Source: Acephala macrosclerotiorum (taxonomy: Eukaryota; Ascomycota; Leotiomycetes; Helotiales; Mollisiaceae). From it: a stretch of 64,000 bases of DNA. The position numbers were made by a program, and so were the translations under genes. The number at the start of each line of letters is the position of its first letter. Position 1 is the first letter of the stretch. Shown piece after piece: positions 26,076-37,900 of this stretch. The notes under the pieces were generated by a model. It ran no database searches, was not told the DNA's origin, and saw only the letters and a program-made list of their open reading frames with translations. The stretch is taken from positions 62,001 through 126,000 of the forward strand of contig MU119328.1 of assembly GCA_014904845.1 (NCBI GenBank), in the 5' to 3' direction.

Positions 26076-28014
26076 TTTTTTCGATCGATAAAATATAGTC
26101 TACATTAACAAAAAAAAGTTTGTACAAACAATATCGTATAAAATTATGTATTTTTATATACAAATTTATACGTAAAAATATATTATTTCTTTGAATTGCG
26201 TTTGTACGTATTTTACTAATTACGCGCTATAAATATAGAGTTTTTTACTATTCAAATTATACAATTAAAAAAATCAAAATTTCAATTTTTTAAAAAAATA
26301 TTTTTTAGTTTCAAACTAATTATAAATATTTTCTACGAATTATTTTAATTAAAGTTTAAATAAATCGTAAAAATATTTTATTTTATTTTATTTTTAATTA
26401 AATTATATTTATTCGATTATTTTAATTTATTTTTTATTTGCGAATTTTTTTAAACGATTACTACAAATATTAATCGATACGCAATTATATAAAAACTATA
26501 TATAATACAAAAAAAAACATTAAAATAAATAAATTTATTTATAAAAAAATTATATATTTTTATTAATACAATTATATATATAAATATATACAAAAAGTCT
26601 ATAATTGAAATATATTAAAATACAAATTTTAATAAAAACTTTTTATACTCAATTTTAAACTATATATTATTTTATTAATTTAAACAAATTAAACGTTATT
26701 ATTACATTTTTTATTTAAAAAATAATAAAAAAAAAAGTATTATTTATTTTTAAATAAAAAATAATAATATAAATTTAAATTTTTTATTTTTTTTTAATAT
26801 TATTATTTTTTATTTTCTAATGTAAATATTAATAAATTTATAGTACGATATTTTAATAAATATATTTCTTTTTTCTACGTTTTTTATTTTACAATTTTAC
26901 TAATAATTTTAGATTTTTATATACGTATAAAATATTAAATAAATCGATAAAATAAAAATATAAAATCTACGAAATTACAAATTATAAATATATATATAAT
27001 TAAATTTAAAATTCTCAAAAAAAAAAACTATAAAATATAATTCGATTTTTAATATTTATTTTTATTAATTGTTTTATACAAAGTTTTATACTTTTTTTTT
27101 TATATCGATATTTTATAATATATTTCGATAATTATTTTATATTTATTTTTTTATTTATAGAATTACGAGTTTACAATTTCAATACTATTAGTACTATAAA
27201 ATTATATAGTAAATTTTTTGAATATTTAATAAAACTTAAAAATCGATTTACTAAAAAATTGAAATAAAATACTTTTTTTATAATAATAATTAAAAGTATT
27301 TTTTATATAATTTGATAAAATAATAATATTGTTTTTAGTTTAAATACGATTTATACGATAAATAAAATAAAAAATTTTAAAAAAAAAAAAAAAAAAGCGT
27401 TTTATAAAAACGTCAATAAATAATCGAATCGTAAAAAAAGTATTTAAAAATAATTATATAAAAAAAGTAAAAATTTTTTATTTTATTGACGATTACAATT
27501 AATATATAAAAAGTGTAAATCTTGTAAATCAATTCAAAAAAGTATACGAGATTTATAAATTTACATTTAAAAATTGATAGTTTTTATTTTATTAATTGAT
27601 TAATATAATCTATATTAATACGTATAAATTATATTATAAGTTTTTAAATTATTTTAAACGAGTAAAATTAAAGAGTTTACGAATAAATTTAAAAAGTAAA
27701 AAAATTTGTAATTTTGATTTTCAATATTTATATTACTAAGAAAAACGCTTTAAAAGTATTTGCGTATAGTATTCGTATATTTAAAGATATTAAAAAGTTT
27801 TAAAAAAAATCGTAAAAAATTAAGTAAAACGATTATATAGTGATTATTATTTTTGTAATATTAATTTTTATAAAAAAAGAAAATATTAAATAAGTTTTTA
27901 TGCAAATAATGTATTTTACTAATAAATTTGTATATAAAAATATATAATTTTATGCGGTACTGTTTGTGCGGACTTTTTTTGCTAGTGTAGACTATATTTT
28001 ATCGATCGAAAGAA
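26076..28014 (-). mobile_element. ~1.9 kb inverted-repeat DNA transposon, RIP-degraded (right copy)
   Basis: Reverse-complement copy of 18543-20551: the same CGATCGATAAAATATAGT core at both ends, TA flanks at 26074-26075 and 28015-28016, and matching interior (for example 27650-27720 against 18841-18910 and 27040-27320 against 19300-19560, inverted). Length 1939 bp. Its right end is the least mutated of the four termini. Confidence 0.75.
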
Positions 28015-28256
28015 TAAAGTTTCTCGTAGAGCAGTTTTAGTTTTAGCTTTACGCGGGCGAAGAAGGGAGAAAAAAATTGTAAAAAAAGAATGCTTTTACT
28101 CGCGTCGACGGAATCGGTACGAATGCGAATAAAAACTTATTTATAAATTCAAATCGTTTATATCATTTCAAAGTTCAAATCGTCAAAGGCAAAGTACGGC
28201 GCGAGGTACGAGAAACGTTCTACTATTCTGATTTTGACCTTAGACGTGGATGCACG

Positions 28257-28722
28257 CTATGATTTGATCACGGGGTTGGATTCGCAATTAATTCCACTTG
28301 AGTAGGACAGGAGGTGACGAAGAGTGATTTTCTTGCTAGTTCTAGAATAAAGTCTCCATTAGGGACTTTAGACAGGATGTTGAGGTTTTCGAGTTCGGGG
28401 AGATCTGGACAGACTGGATCGTCCAAGTTGACGAGACCGCGTTCGACGCATTGCAGAGATGCGATGTGGGTGATGAATTTGCTGGCTGAGGCCATGACGA
28501 AGGTACTATTTGGATCAATAACTGGAGAATTTAGATCGAGAGATTGATAGCCCGATGCATTGTGGTAGAGTGTCGTTCCTGGCAAGTGCTTAGGGAAGTG
28601 CCACGAGACCCATGTGGGAGAGCGAATTTACCTTCTTTGTCGAAGACAATCCCGATTGCACCTAAAATCTCTCGAGCCTCGCGAGCTGTGGATTGTACAA
28701 TTTTTGCGCCGTAAGACTCCAT
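28257..28722 (-). pseudogene. Beta-lactamase/serine-hydrolase-like gene, truncated and frameshifted
   Basis: Minus strand, exons 28722-28632 and 28578 downward, with an intact 53 bp intron (GTAAAT...CCAG). The product has the beta-lactamase-related fold's active-site SxxK in ASASKFITHIA and the following QCVERGLVNLDDPV, typical of fungal class C-type esterases and transesterases. Near 28320 the frame slips by one: the downstream family motif ITLRHLLSYSSG continues in another frame and stops at 28257-28259. The remaining two thirds, including the YxN motif region, is missing, and the transposon block begins 240 bp further on. Not functional. Confidence 0.75.
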
Positions 28723-29882
28723 AATAAGTCAGGGCTTTCGTCTCGTACAAGTGTTGGAGTTCTGGCAGTGTCACTCGGAGTTGAGGATGTCTGTACTTTG
28801 ATTCTCAGAGATGGGCTGATTGAATCTTCAACGCAAGAGAGAAACTTGCTTGTATGGCTTTATCGATATATACAACTTACAATTGAGTTCGAGCCTGAAG
28901 ACCTTCAAGGCAGCAGCATAAATGAAACTAGCCATCAGAAACTCGCTTATCGCTTAAAGGAAAGGGGGGACCTCGCATCATCGCCTAGAGTCAAATTTGA
29001 AGAAAGCATCGCAGTAAGAGACATTGCGCCTTTGGGATTCAGAGGGCGTAGACCGGAACTAAGCCTAAATTTTTCAAGGCGGACACAAAAACTTGAAATG
29101 CCAACAATGCTTCCGACAGTGAAGCATTTTACCCCTGACCACCTCCTCGGCTATGAGCTTCTCAACTACGCACATATCAGCACTCTGCATAATTCAGCAC
29201 GCCAGGCATCCACCTTTGACACATCGGAATGCCGCAGGTTCACAATTGTTCCTTCTTCAGTCGCGCATCGCACCGCCGCCAAATACCCGCATGCGCGATT
29301 CAGTGCTCTTGATGCACGTGGAACTTCAAGATGAATGGTGGAGAGACATTTGGTGAGGAAGAGGGTTGATGGGGTGCATAAGTCGAGGTGCGGGGTCGAA
29401 AAGGAAAAGGAACGGTGAAGATGCAGAGCTTGAGTGATGAGTCAAGCCGCCGACGTTGGTATGGTCTTCTTCTAGTGCTTCACATGTAATCTGTGCTGAC
29501 TAGATTGAGTACAGATCCCTCGTCCGTACGAGGCTGCCACATGCCTGCGATTTTCCGAACATTCAATCCTTCTCAACTGACGTTGATGGAGACTGGCCTT
29601 CGAACATCGAATGACGAATCTTCACCTCGAATCATCACCTCCGCCGACAAACTCTTGTACGCCGCCAGTATAGAAGGTCACCACCTATATGGCGAACAAT
29701 AAACAACCACAAATATTACGAAACGAACCTGATCTCTGCCCGAAATATATAATTACGAAAAATATTTGACAGATCGAGTTCAGTCATGCTATGGAGCCTG
29801 ATTCTCCTGTTGTTGTCATAGCATGAATGATCTATCTATTGTCGAGGATTTTCTAAAGTAATTATGGAGAAGCATACTACTC
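28723..29882. other. No gene recognised
   Basis: About 1.1 kb. A 213-codon plus-strand frame (28693-29334) overlaps the pseudogene's 5' end on the other strand, but it has no domain, no splice signals and an uneven composition; I treat it as chance. Confidence 0.4.
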
Positions 29883-30645
29883 TTGCCCTGGGCCTGCTCC
29901 TTCTACTCGTGGGGAGGTACAACTGGGCAAGGGCAAGAGGAGAAGAAGCTCCTTCTTGAGCTGCCCGAGGGACTCGGTTTGTTCAAGAAGGGCTTTGTCT
30001 TTAGGGAGGTTCTGCGAATACCCTATGCCCCGGTTTTCGAACATGTTTTCGAAGCTGTTCATGTCGCGAGGAGCGTGGTTCGAGATGCCAGATTACGTGT
30101 CGAGTGCGCTGGCGCACTCGATGAAACGATATGCGTCTCGTACGAAGCACCAGATATTCCCATATATTGAGCAGTCTTTCTTTAGATAGAAAGATAGACA
30201 CAATAGGATACACCATCATTGGATTGGCTCATACGAAGCTAGCCCTGTGATACGTATCCGCCGTGCTCTGTTCACGTGAACCATATTCGAATCCTACCTG
30301 TTTTTCCAACAGTTCAAGAGGGAGGAGGCCAGGGCAGTGGCGAGGGATTTGGCGGTCGGCATCCTCCGGAAGGCTCTGGATTTCAGATAACAGGCTGTGG
30401 CTAGGGAGGCTGAGAAGGCTGGAAAGCAGGGGAATGCGGCACCCGGGAGGAGCACCAGAGAACAGACAAGAGGTGGCGGTTTAGCGAGATCATCGGAGAT
30501 GGTATGCCTCGTAAATGTACAACTATACTCAAACTGCCGACGGAAAGCTTTCTGGGTGCAATGCTCAAGTCATGCTGGTAGACAAGGGCATGGAAGATCT
30601 ACAGCTGGAAGACAAGCCAAGACTCGAGTTCAGGGTCGCTCGTGA
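29883..30645 (+). pseudogene. Gene remnant split by a solo LTR, family unknown
   Basis: If the LTR (30062-30311) and one GTTCA copy are taken out, a plus-strand frame continues across the junction and reads an alanine/arginine-rich stretch containing RDLAVGILRKALDFR, then an in-frame TAA, then AVAREAEKAGKQG. The stop sits where coding sequence seems to continue, so the gene was probably broken already or later. The protein family is not recognised; it could also be a noncoding stretch with a chance frame. Confidence 0.4.
30062..30311 (-). repeat. Solo LTR, 250 bp, with GTTCA target duplication
   Basis: On the minus strand it starts TGTTGG and ends CGCGACA, with TG...CA ends as in copia-like LTRs. 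It is flanked by GTTCA at 30057-30061 and 30312-30316, a perfect 5-bp target duplication. It matches the LTRs at 56465 and 62254 but is almost unmutated. It contains the palindrome GAGTGCGC-TG-GCGCACTC. A solo LTR arises by recombination between the two LTRs of a full element. Confidence 0.95.
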
Positions 30646-30649
30646 TTGA

Positions 30650-31100
30650 ACAATTGGGAATGCTTGCAGTTGTAAGAGTCAAGCAGTGGAAGACAGACAT
30701 CTGGGTCGCGAGTCGGAGTCCACAACATCCAGCAAAAATGAGACACCATAACGATGTCTGCTAGTCTCAATATTGCCGTCTTTTACTTGCATCTTTTACT
30801 TCCATCTCCGTGTCCCAGCTCTGCGTTCCACCGCTATGCTCATTCGTTCATGGGCTGACTTGGTAATGTAGGCAAAATCGATCCCCACGTATTAATCCAT
30901 ATACAGTCCACGTCCATGTCGAGATCAAAGGGATCGAATGCAATCTGTTTTGGACATCAGCGACTGTTTGAGGACATATCGAACATGCTACTTACATCGG
31001 GATAGCTGCCATCTAACTATGATGACTCCGAGAACACTGTTGCACTCGGCGTAGTAATTACTGGGAAGCTTCAAGAGTCTATGCATGAATATCAGCTCAA
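30650..31100. other. No gene recognised
   Basis: About 450 bp between the remnant and the broken transcription factor. No feature seen. Confidence 0.4.
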
Positions 31101-31104
31101 GTTA

Positions 31105-33409
31105 TCAAACCGCCCCCAGTTTTCTGATGAAGCTAACTCGCCCCAACGTACTAGGTAGAGAACTTACATCGATCTGAGCGACGAATCCAGGAGAGGTCGA
31201 ATTTTGTTGACTTGGAAGGGAAGTCTGATGTCTCCTGATGTGCTTGTAGTGCAAATCCAAAAATCTCTTCGCGCACGACGACTTGTTCCCCAAGACTCTT
31301 TTCCAGGGTGTATCTTGAGCAGTATGGTGGCCGCACACATCGTGAGGAAGCACCAAGGTTCGCCATAGCAACAACGCAGATATTGATCCTTCATGAGGGG
31401 TAGACACTGTGCCAGGAGTCCAACAGTCGAGTCTCGGTTGGCCATAATGATGCTGGTGGAGCCTGCCTCCAATGTCAGTATTCACGAAGATACATGTGAC
31501 GAGGAATAGAACGAGAAGACCAACCTTTCGGCTGCAGCATTGTAATGCGGCATAGATTCAACGAAGCAAGCAAGAGGTCTTCTCGGAGCAGTGTCAAACT
31601 CTGGATTCCCAACCGCCAGCTTGATATTCAGAAGGAGTGTGTCTCTCGACATCCGATAACATATGTTTTCTGAAACCCAAAACATGCTTTCACCTCTCTG
31701 GAGATATAGTTGATGAGTGCGAAGAGACACTCTTTGAGTTGAAAATACAGATATGTATAGGCAAGTACCGGTCGGTGCGCACTATCTTCACCTTTCACCT
31801 CATCAACGTCCCCCGATGAGAGGGAATTCATCGCTTGGGTGAGTTCATGTGTGTATTTCAAGACGTCGTCATAACCGAGCGCCTTCGATACTCCAGTGTT
31901 GAACAATTGCCTAGATATCTCCAGACGCAATTCCCAGCTGCGGGAGCTGTGCGATTGGTAAGAGACGTAAGTGTAATGGTTCTGTAGCCTAGAAGTGGGA
32001 ATTAATTTCGACCCTTCGTCAAAGTCCTCATCATTGAGATTTGCAGGAGCAGCAACGTCCGAGTCAATGCTGTAAAGTTGGGACGGAAGCCCATACTCGA
32101 ATGAACTCTGAAGATCCAGTTCTCGAAGAACGGCCCATATCCGTCCCTTAATTTCTCGCATGTAGGGACTGTCGGCGATTTGAGTCGCATTGGAGACCAC
32201 CAGTAAGTGTATCCCGGACCAAAGACCCGTCTCTTTCCGCCACCTTTTTTTTCTAATGATGTTCATTCGTTTCGCGAGGTACACTAAACAGGAGATCTGA
32301 TAGTGTACCAGCTTGCGATGTTTTGAGCTTTGGTTCCCGAGCTACTTCTCACATGCAGAAACCCACTGAACCGGTATGGTCTGATATCTGGACGCTATGG
32401 ATGCAGCAACACCTGAGCTGGCAGACGCACAAGATATGGAAATCGTGGACAGGGTGAGTGTTGTCATTGCTGGGTAGCGAGTAAATCTAGGCATCCAGAA
32501 GTTGGCATACTCCCTCTTGAAGGTGGAGATGTGAAGGATGCGATGGAGCTGCTCGGAATGCTGAAGATAGAACAAGACTAGGATATCTGTGTCATCTTTG
32601 GGAGGAAGCAGAGCCTCCTGCGATACCGCTCCTTGAGAAGGAACATTTGCTTTTCGGTCGTTTTTGGGCGACTTGTTCTACTTGAGGGTGACTCCAAGAG
32701 GTTTGAGCCATTCATGAACTGTTTCCCTGATAAATGGGAAAAGTTGTGGGATCTGATGAAAGAAATGAGCAAGCCTAGTTAGTGAAGTATGTTACACGGA
32801 ATCTAACCTCTTTAGAGAATTGTAGGAGAGTGTGCTGACTGTAGTATGCATGCGAAGATCTCTGCCTCGGATCCGAGAGTTCATCTTCCGTCCCTTCAAG
32901 AGGAGTTAAGCGTTCTTTATACTTTCCTTCCAGCAGTGCCGCTTCTCCATGTCGATCTGCAAACCTCGAGTTCTCATTCGCGCACTCGCTCCCACCCCGC
33001 CCGGGTCCTTTGGAAAGGACCTTTTTCAACTGAGCAACTTCAGCTCGCACATCTCGAATCTCATCGACGTTACGCCAAGCTTGCTGTTGGGCGATTGCTC
33101 GACACAGGTGGAACCCCGGTCCCTGTCTCAAATGAACATTCTTCTGGCCTCCCTGACCCTACGCACCTCTGGTAAGGGAAGCTTTAGTCGCACGATAGCT
33201 GCACTCGGGTAGATCATCAGTATCGCAGCTCGATCACCTCGCGTATGCATCGGGGCTGGTACCTTTTTCTTTCTGCACTCCCTGCAGTTCAGATGAAGAC
33301 GCCTCTTCAGGTTTCGTCTGTCACCGGTGCTGCTGTGAGCAATGGACTTCCCTGCGTTCCTATCGGTTTGAACATCGTAACTGGGTGAACTTTCCATTTC
33401 CATTGTCAC
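31105..33409 (-). pseudogene. Zn2Cys6 fungal transcription factor, broken by stops and frameshifts
   Basis: Minus strand. From 33409: start of a zinc-cluster domain (LHLNCRECRKKK), whose second half continues in another frame with one cysteine codon changed to arginine; then a coiled linker (DVRAEVAQLKKVL). The fungal regulatory domain follows, with REYANFW, an in-frame TAG at 32342-32344 exactly where the family has a tryptophan (CEKWL), then QISCLVYLAKRMN, RELDLQSSFEYGLPS and VAAPANLNDEDFDE. A second in-frame TAG is at 32678-32680. The C-terminal part (QCLPLMKDQYLRC, CYGEPWCFLTM) is spread over three frames down to 31105. TGG-to-TAG fits RIP on the opposite strand. The gene cannot make the full factor. 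Confidence 0.85.
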
Positions 33410-33903
33410 AACGAAAGTATCGATTCAGGCAAAAAAATGTTCCATAAGCAGTCCTCTTCAGGCTCCTTGTCCATGAACTGGGGATGACAATGCACTGGAA
33501 TTCCAAAATTTGGTGATTTCCGAATATCAGCGAGTCTGCAGTCTGTTGTATACTGGAGTTAGCGGGGTTAAGTTTTCAAGTCGGGTTTCCGATCATCGCC
33601 GAACCCATCTTGAGGAAGCTCCATCGAATAGTATTGCAGACGTTCCCACCGACAATTTCCTGTACTGTGTTTATTGACTCCTTATTCATCTCCTTTAGGG
33701 GTTCCTAGGTTACTGAGGGTCATCATCGAAGCCGAATATGTCTTGTTTACCAATTCGGTCAGTTCGGAGATGAGATCTGCATTTCAGCCTCAATTCAAAT
33801 GGTTATATCTACAGTAAAGCTTGTCTATTCAGCATCGTTCAAGTTTTCACCTTTTACTATTCAGATTTGTTCCATCTCGTTTCTACTGTCCACATATCTT
33901 CGC
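33410..33903. other. No gene recognised
   Basis: About 490 bp upstream of the broken factor and before the GAATATTC cluster. Nothing identified. Confidence 0.35.
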
Positions 33904-34135
33904 TATGTCTTCCTCATCGCTGGTAGATACGGCTCGCACTCTAGCTACCGAGCCAGACCCAGAATATTCTACGCAAAATGTTACCGCGTCTCGGAATATT
34001 CCCACCAGCAGCATATTCCACCCAAGGATGTCAGCCGCATCTCAGAATATTCCACCAACGGAACATCTTACCCAACGAGTCTCAGAACTTTCCGTGAGAA
34101 TATTCCAACCACAATATGTAGTCAATCGGGATTGA
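33904..34135 (+). CDS. Small open frame over a GAATATTC repeat region, doubtful
   Basis: A frame with ATG at 33904 gives about 76 residues rich in Ser, Thr and Pro, with the loosely repeated phrase SRNIP/SQNIP. No signal peptide or known domain. The repetition at protein level follows from the repeated DNA, so the DNA repeat may be the real feature and the frame a by-product. Confidence 0.2.
33962..34105. promoter_or_regulatory. Cluster of four GAATATTC palindromes (heat-shock-element-like)
   Basis: GAATATTC occurs at 33962-33969, 33994-34001, 34045-34052 and 34098-34105; GAACTTTC at 34085 is a near match. The form GAAnnTTC is the inverted pair of heat-shock factor half-sites. Spacing is 32, 51 and 53 bp, and the last two copies lie in a ~53 bp imperfect tandem repeat. 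Confidence 0.45.
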
Positions 34136-34429
34136 GATTCAGTCACGTGTAAGATGATGTCTACTACTCTTGTCTTTCCTAACCGTGCAAGAATTCTATG
34201 TAATACGGTAGTAGATTCAGCCCTTATTTTACTTATTAGCAAGTCCTTATTACATTTCTCCGTTTGTTGCCTAGACTATTGGCAAACTTTCGAGGGCGGT
34301 GGATTAAATAGCTCTGCAGGTTGAGCGAGGCGGGGGCGACGCGGGGTAAGGTTAATTAAGGTTAGCGGAACGGCCCGCGATAAGCGAGTGCTTCCTAACA
34401 AAATCGACCTATAAAAACTTAGAAATTTG

Positions 34430-34740
34430 GATAGTTTAATTTGAGCAGGCGCCGTTTATTTAAAGTTTTAATAACGAGGAATTATATATTAAAAAATCAA
34501 ATTAAAATTAAATTAGGAAACTTTATATAATTTTTTTAAATTTAAATCGATTTAAAATATTAATTTATATAAAATTATTATACGAATTTATATTTTTAAT
34601 TAAAGTAATTATTAATCCTAGTTTATAAAATAAAACGGTCTTATACGTTGTATATAATTATTATAATATAATTTATATTAATCAAATAAATTTAATATAT
34701 AATTATTAAATTTATAATTATAAGAAGTTTTTTTTTTAAA
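34430..34740. repeat. A+T-rich RIP-like island
   Basis: About 310 bp of A+T-rich sequence downstream of the fusion gene's 3' end, C mainly in CG. Probably a degraded repeat; no terminal repeats found. Confidence 0.45.
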
Positions 34741-34927
34741 CCGGTTTTTGGCGGCCTTTACCGGCCTTTTTTCGTCTTTTGTCGTAATGGCAAAATTGAT
34801 TAATTTGCATATGAAACCCATTTACTGGGATAAACGATAAAGTAGAAGTTTCAAATTGCTCGAATAATACACATTACAAGGTATCCGTATTACAAATCCT
34901 AAATTCCGAGATCTTTTCTTTCCTTTT

Positions 34928-37900
34928 TTAAGCATTACCAAAGATCAAAAGGCTTTGAATATTGATTCTGCCAAACCCGCGTTGGCGCAATAGTTCTCGG
35001 CCACGGTGAACCGGGAACTCGGCCACTACCATAATGCTGACATCCTCGGCACCGATGCCAGCTTCATCTAATAACTGTAGCACCGCACAAAGCGTCTCCC
35101 CTGTGGAAAGCACATCGTCCACCACCACCACTGACGCACCCCTGGGGACCACATCCCGCTCCATCTCGATCCGCTTCTCTTTCGAATTGTCGGATGCCAA
35201 AGACGAGATATGCGACGAGGGCTTGATAATAGAAACGGTGGGTGGGGGGAGCTTGCCAGCTTCGCGGATCAGTACCAAGGGCACATCGACCCGCGAGGCC
35301 AACGCCGAGGCATAGACAAAGCCACCGGCCTCGCAACACGCCACCGCATCGACTTTGGCCCAGTCACCGCTGAAGTGGGTTTGCAACAGAGACGTGCACA
35401 GGGCCAGCCCACCCGGCTGCTGGGAGATGCCAAGCACGTGGCGGAACTCGATGCCCGGACGTGGGAAGTCGGGTACCTGGCGCACCCTATGAGCCAGTCG
35501 CTGCAGGTCCTCATGGACGAAGGGAAGCAGGTAATGTTCGGCAAACCTTTTTGCTGCCTCGTTTCCGGTCCTATTATTGTCGAAGATGAGACTGGGGCGG
35601 TAGTCCAAGGCCGTCAAATTCGACCTGCTATTGTTACTATCCTTGCTGTCGTCACCATCGCCGTCACTGCCGTGACACCCTCGGCGAATCCGCCGCGTCT
35701 GTTTATCAGCTTGGACGTGAACCTCGAGTAGCCTGCTGTCTGGCACCAAATGCGAGAAGGCTGCGACTGGTGCCTCGTCTCTCATCCCGGTGATTAGCAG
35801 CACGTCCACATCTACGGCGCCGTATACCACATTTAGAAAATGTTCCTCTGGCAGCCGAGGCCGTTGCCGCGCCTGTTCCTGGAAAAATGTCGTCAACGCT
35901 GGCCGGTGTTGCTCTTTGTAGGCACGGTCCCAAAGCAGGCGGCTCAAGTCGGCACCGGTAGCCGCCGCGTATGCTCGCTTAGTCGCATCGCTAATACTGG
36001 CTACACGCACCGTGAGGCTTTTGTGGGTGCATCTGATGAATACGGAGGCCCAGACGTCGGCACAATAGTCCTTGCCGGCGCAGCTTTCGCCCGTGACAAG
36101 AATAATAAGCTTCTGTTCCATTGGCGTTTTCGGGAGCGGGCAGGCGTAAGCTAGCACATTACGCGGGTCCAAGCTGTGTTTGAGACGGGCTAAGCGCGGC
36201 TGGTTCGGTCCAAAAGCCTTAGCCGCCAGCGTAGCGTCTCTAGGATCCGGCCCAAGGTCAGCACCGTAAGCTCCGCTACTCAAGGACAACAAGTTCCCAG
36301 CAACGTTGTAAACCCACCGCACAGCAGATCGTGCGGCTTCAGTGCCATCTTGATCGCGGGGCCAGACACCAGTTATTACGCAGGCAAAATCCCAGTCTCG
36401 ACAGCCAAAAGCAGTGGCATCAGCCGCAACGTCGCTGACCGCTCCGCCACCTTGCAACAGATGGAGATAGCAGAGTGGCGAGGGACGAGTCTCAACGGCC
36501 GCCACCAAGCGGTCCGCGACGTTCGCTTCTCCAATGCGTTTTAAGAATAAACATCGTTTGAACGAGGAGGTCTTGCCGCCGCCATGCCCGCCGTGCATCC
36601 CAGACACGTACATCTCAGTCTCGAACAAGCTGACGCCGTCCACGGCCTTAAAATCGTGTTCCAACCCCCAAATTGCACCTACAGGCGTGGGCGTGGGTGT
36701 TGCAAAGGTGAGCTTAGTCGTAGAAGATTCGAACATGGTCACGCCAAGATGCAGCTGGCCGGCGTCCCAGTACAGGTATGCGTCTGCAGAACAGTTCCGG
36801 TGGAGCTTCCTGGCGACAAGTTTATCAAAATCGCTGAGCCTGAGCCGCGCCTCGAGGTTGTCACTTAGCGGGACAACCCAGTTTCGAGTCAAGTAGGTCG
36901 GAGCTGCATAAGACTTGAAAGTCACGCTGACCACGATGCCAAAGTTAGTCCCAGCGCCTTTCATTGCCCATAACAGATCGGATTCGTTTTCCGGGCGAAC
37001 GGCACCGGCTGGCCGGTGTTGGCTTGGTACACAGCCGACATAGAGGACCTGGCCAGAGTCGACGCTGACCACAACGGCACCGACAATGGCGTCGCACGCG
37101 AGCCCATGCAACCTAGCCAGGTGCCCAATGCCGCCTTGCAGCCACAGCCCCGCACCTACGCTTGGGCGAGCCCCCAGGGGTACTGTTACGTCCGCCTCCA
37201 TGGTCTTGCGGACGATATCCCCCGTCTTGCAGCCGGCTTCAGCGACGACCAAGGAACCGGAATCGGAACCAGAATCTCCTCCATTCTCCCCCGCCATGAG
37301 AATGTGTACTTGGTCAAAGGCGCCCATATCGACCGAGACAACGTTGGGCCAGAGACAGTGGCCGCTGTGACCCCCGCCAACGACGGCCAGGCCGACCCCG
37401 TGCTTCAGAGCCCATCGAACACACTGCTGGACGTGTTGGACCTCTGTCGGCCTAATAATCGAGGCGGGGCGGTGGAGGCGAGCCTCCCGGTTTTTAACCG
37501 TCTTGTCCCCCTTTACCAATGGCACCTGCGCCGTCAGCTCTGGCAGCGTGGTCGCATGTTGGGTAAAGGCCACCATGACGTTGGGTGAGCTGAACAAGAG
37601 ATGGTCTGGGTGGGCTTCTTCGCGAAAACCTAAGGCGCGGCATACCTTACGCGAATCGACTCGGATAGCCTTGTCCACGTCCATATCCTGCATGGTAAAT
37701 CCCGCGACGAAAGGAGCAAAACAGTCCAGTACCTCATCGTTATTTGCCACGCTAATGACTCCAGTATGGAAAGAAGCCGTTCGATGGCACACCAAGCCGT
37801 CAAGGTGCAGGGCCCCATCGCGATGGAGAACCGCCACTATTCCGCCTTGTGGCCACTCAACAAGCATTTCCAGCGCCCGTTCGATGAACTTGTGTTTGGG

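Noticed and set aside
18543..28014. Single LTR retrotransposon with 2 kb LTRs
   Set aside because: The 2 kb arms are inverted, not direct, and each has its own inverted ends with TA flanks, so LTRs do not fit.
28693..29334. 213-codon plus-strand open frame
   Set aside because: It overlaps the 5' end of the beta-lactamase-like pseudogene on the other strand, has no domain, signal peptide or splice signals, and its composition looks random.
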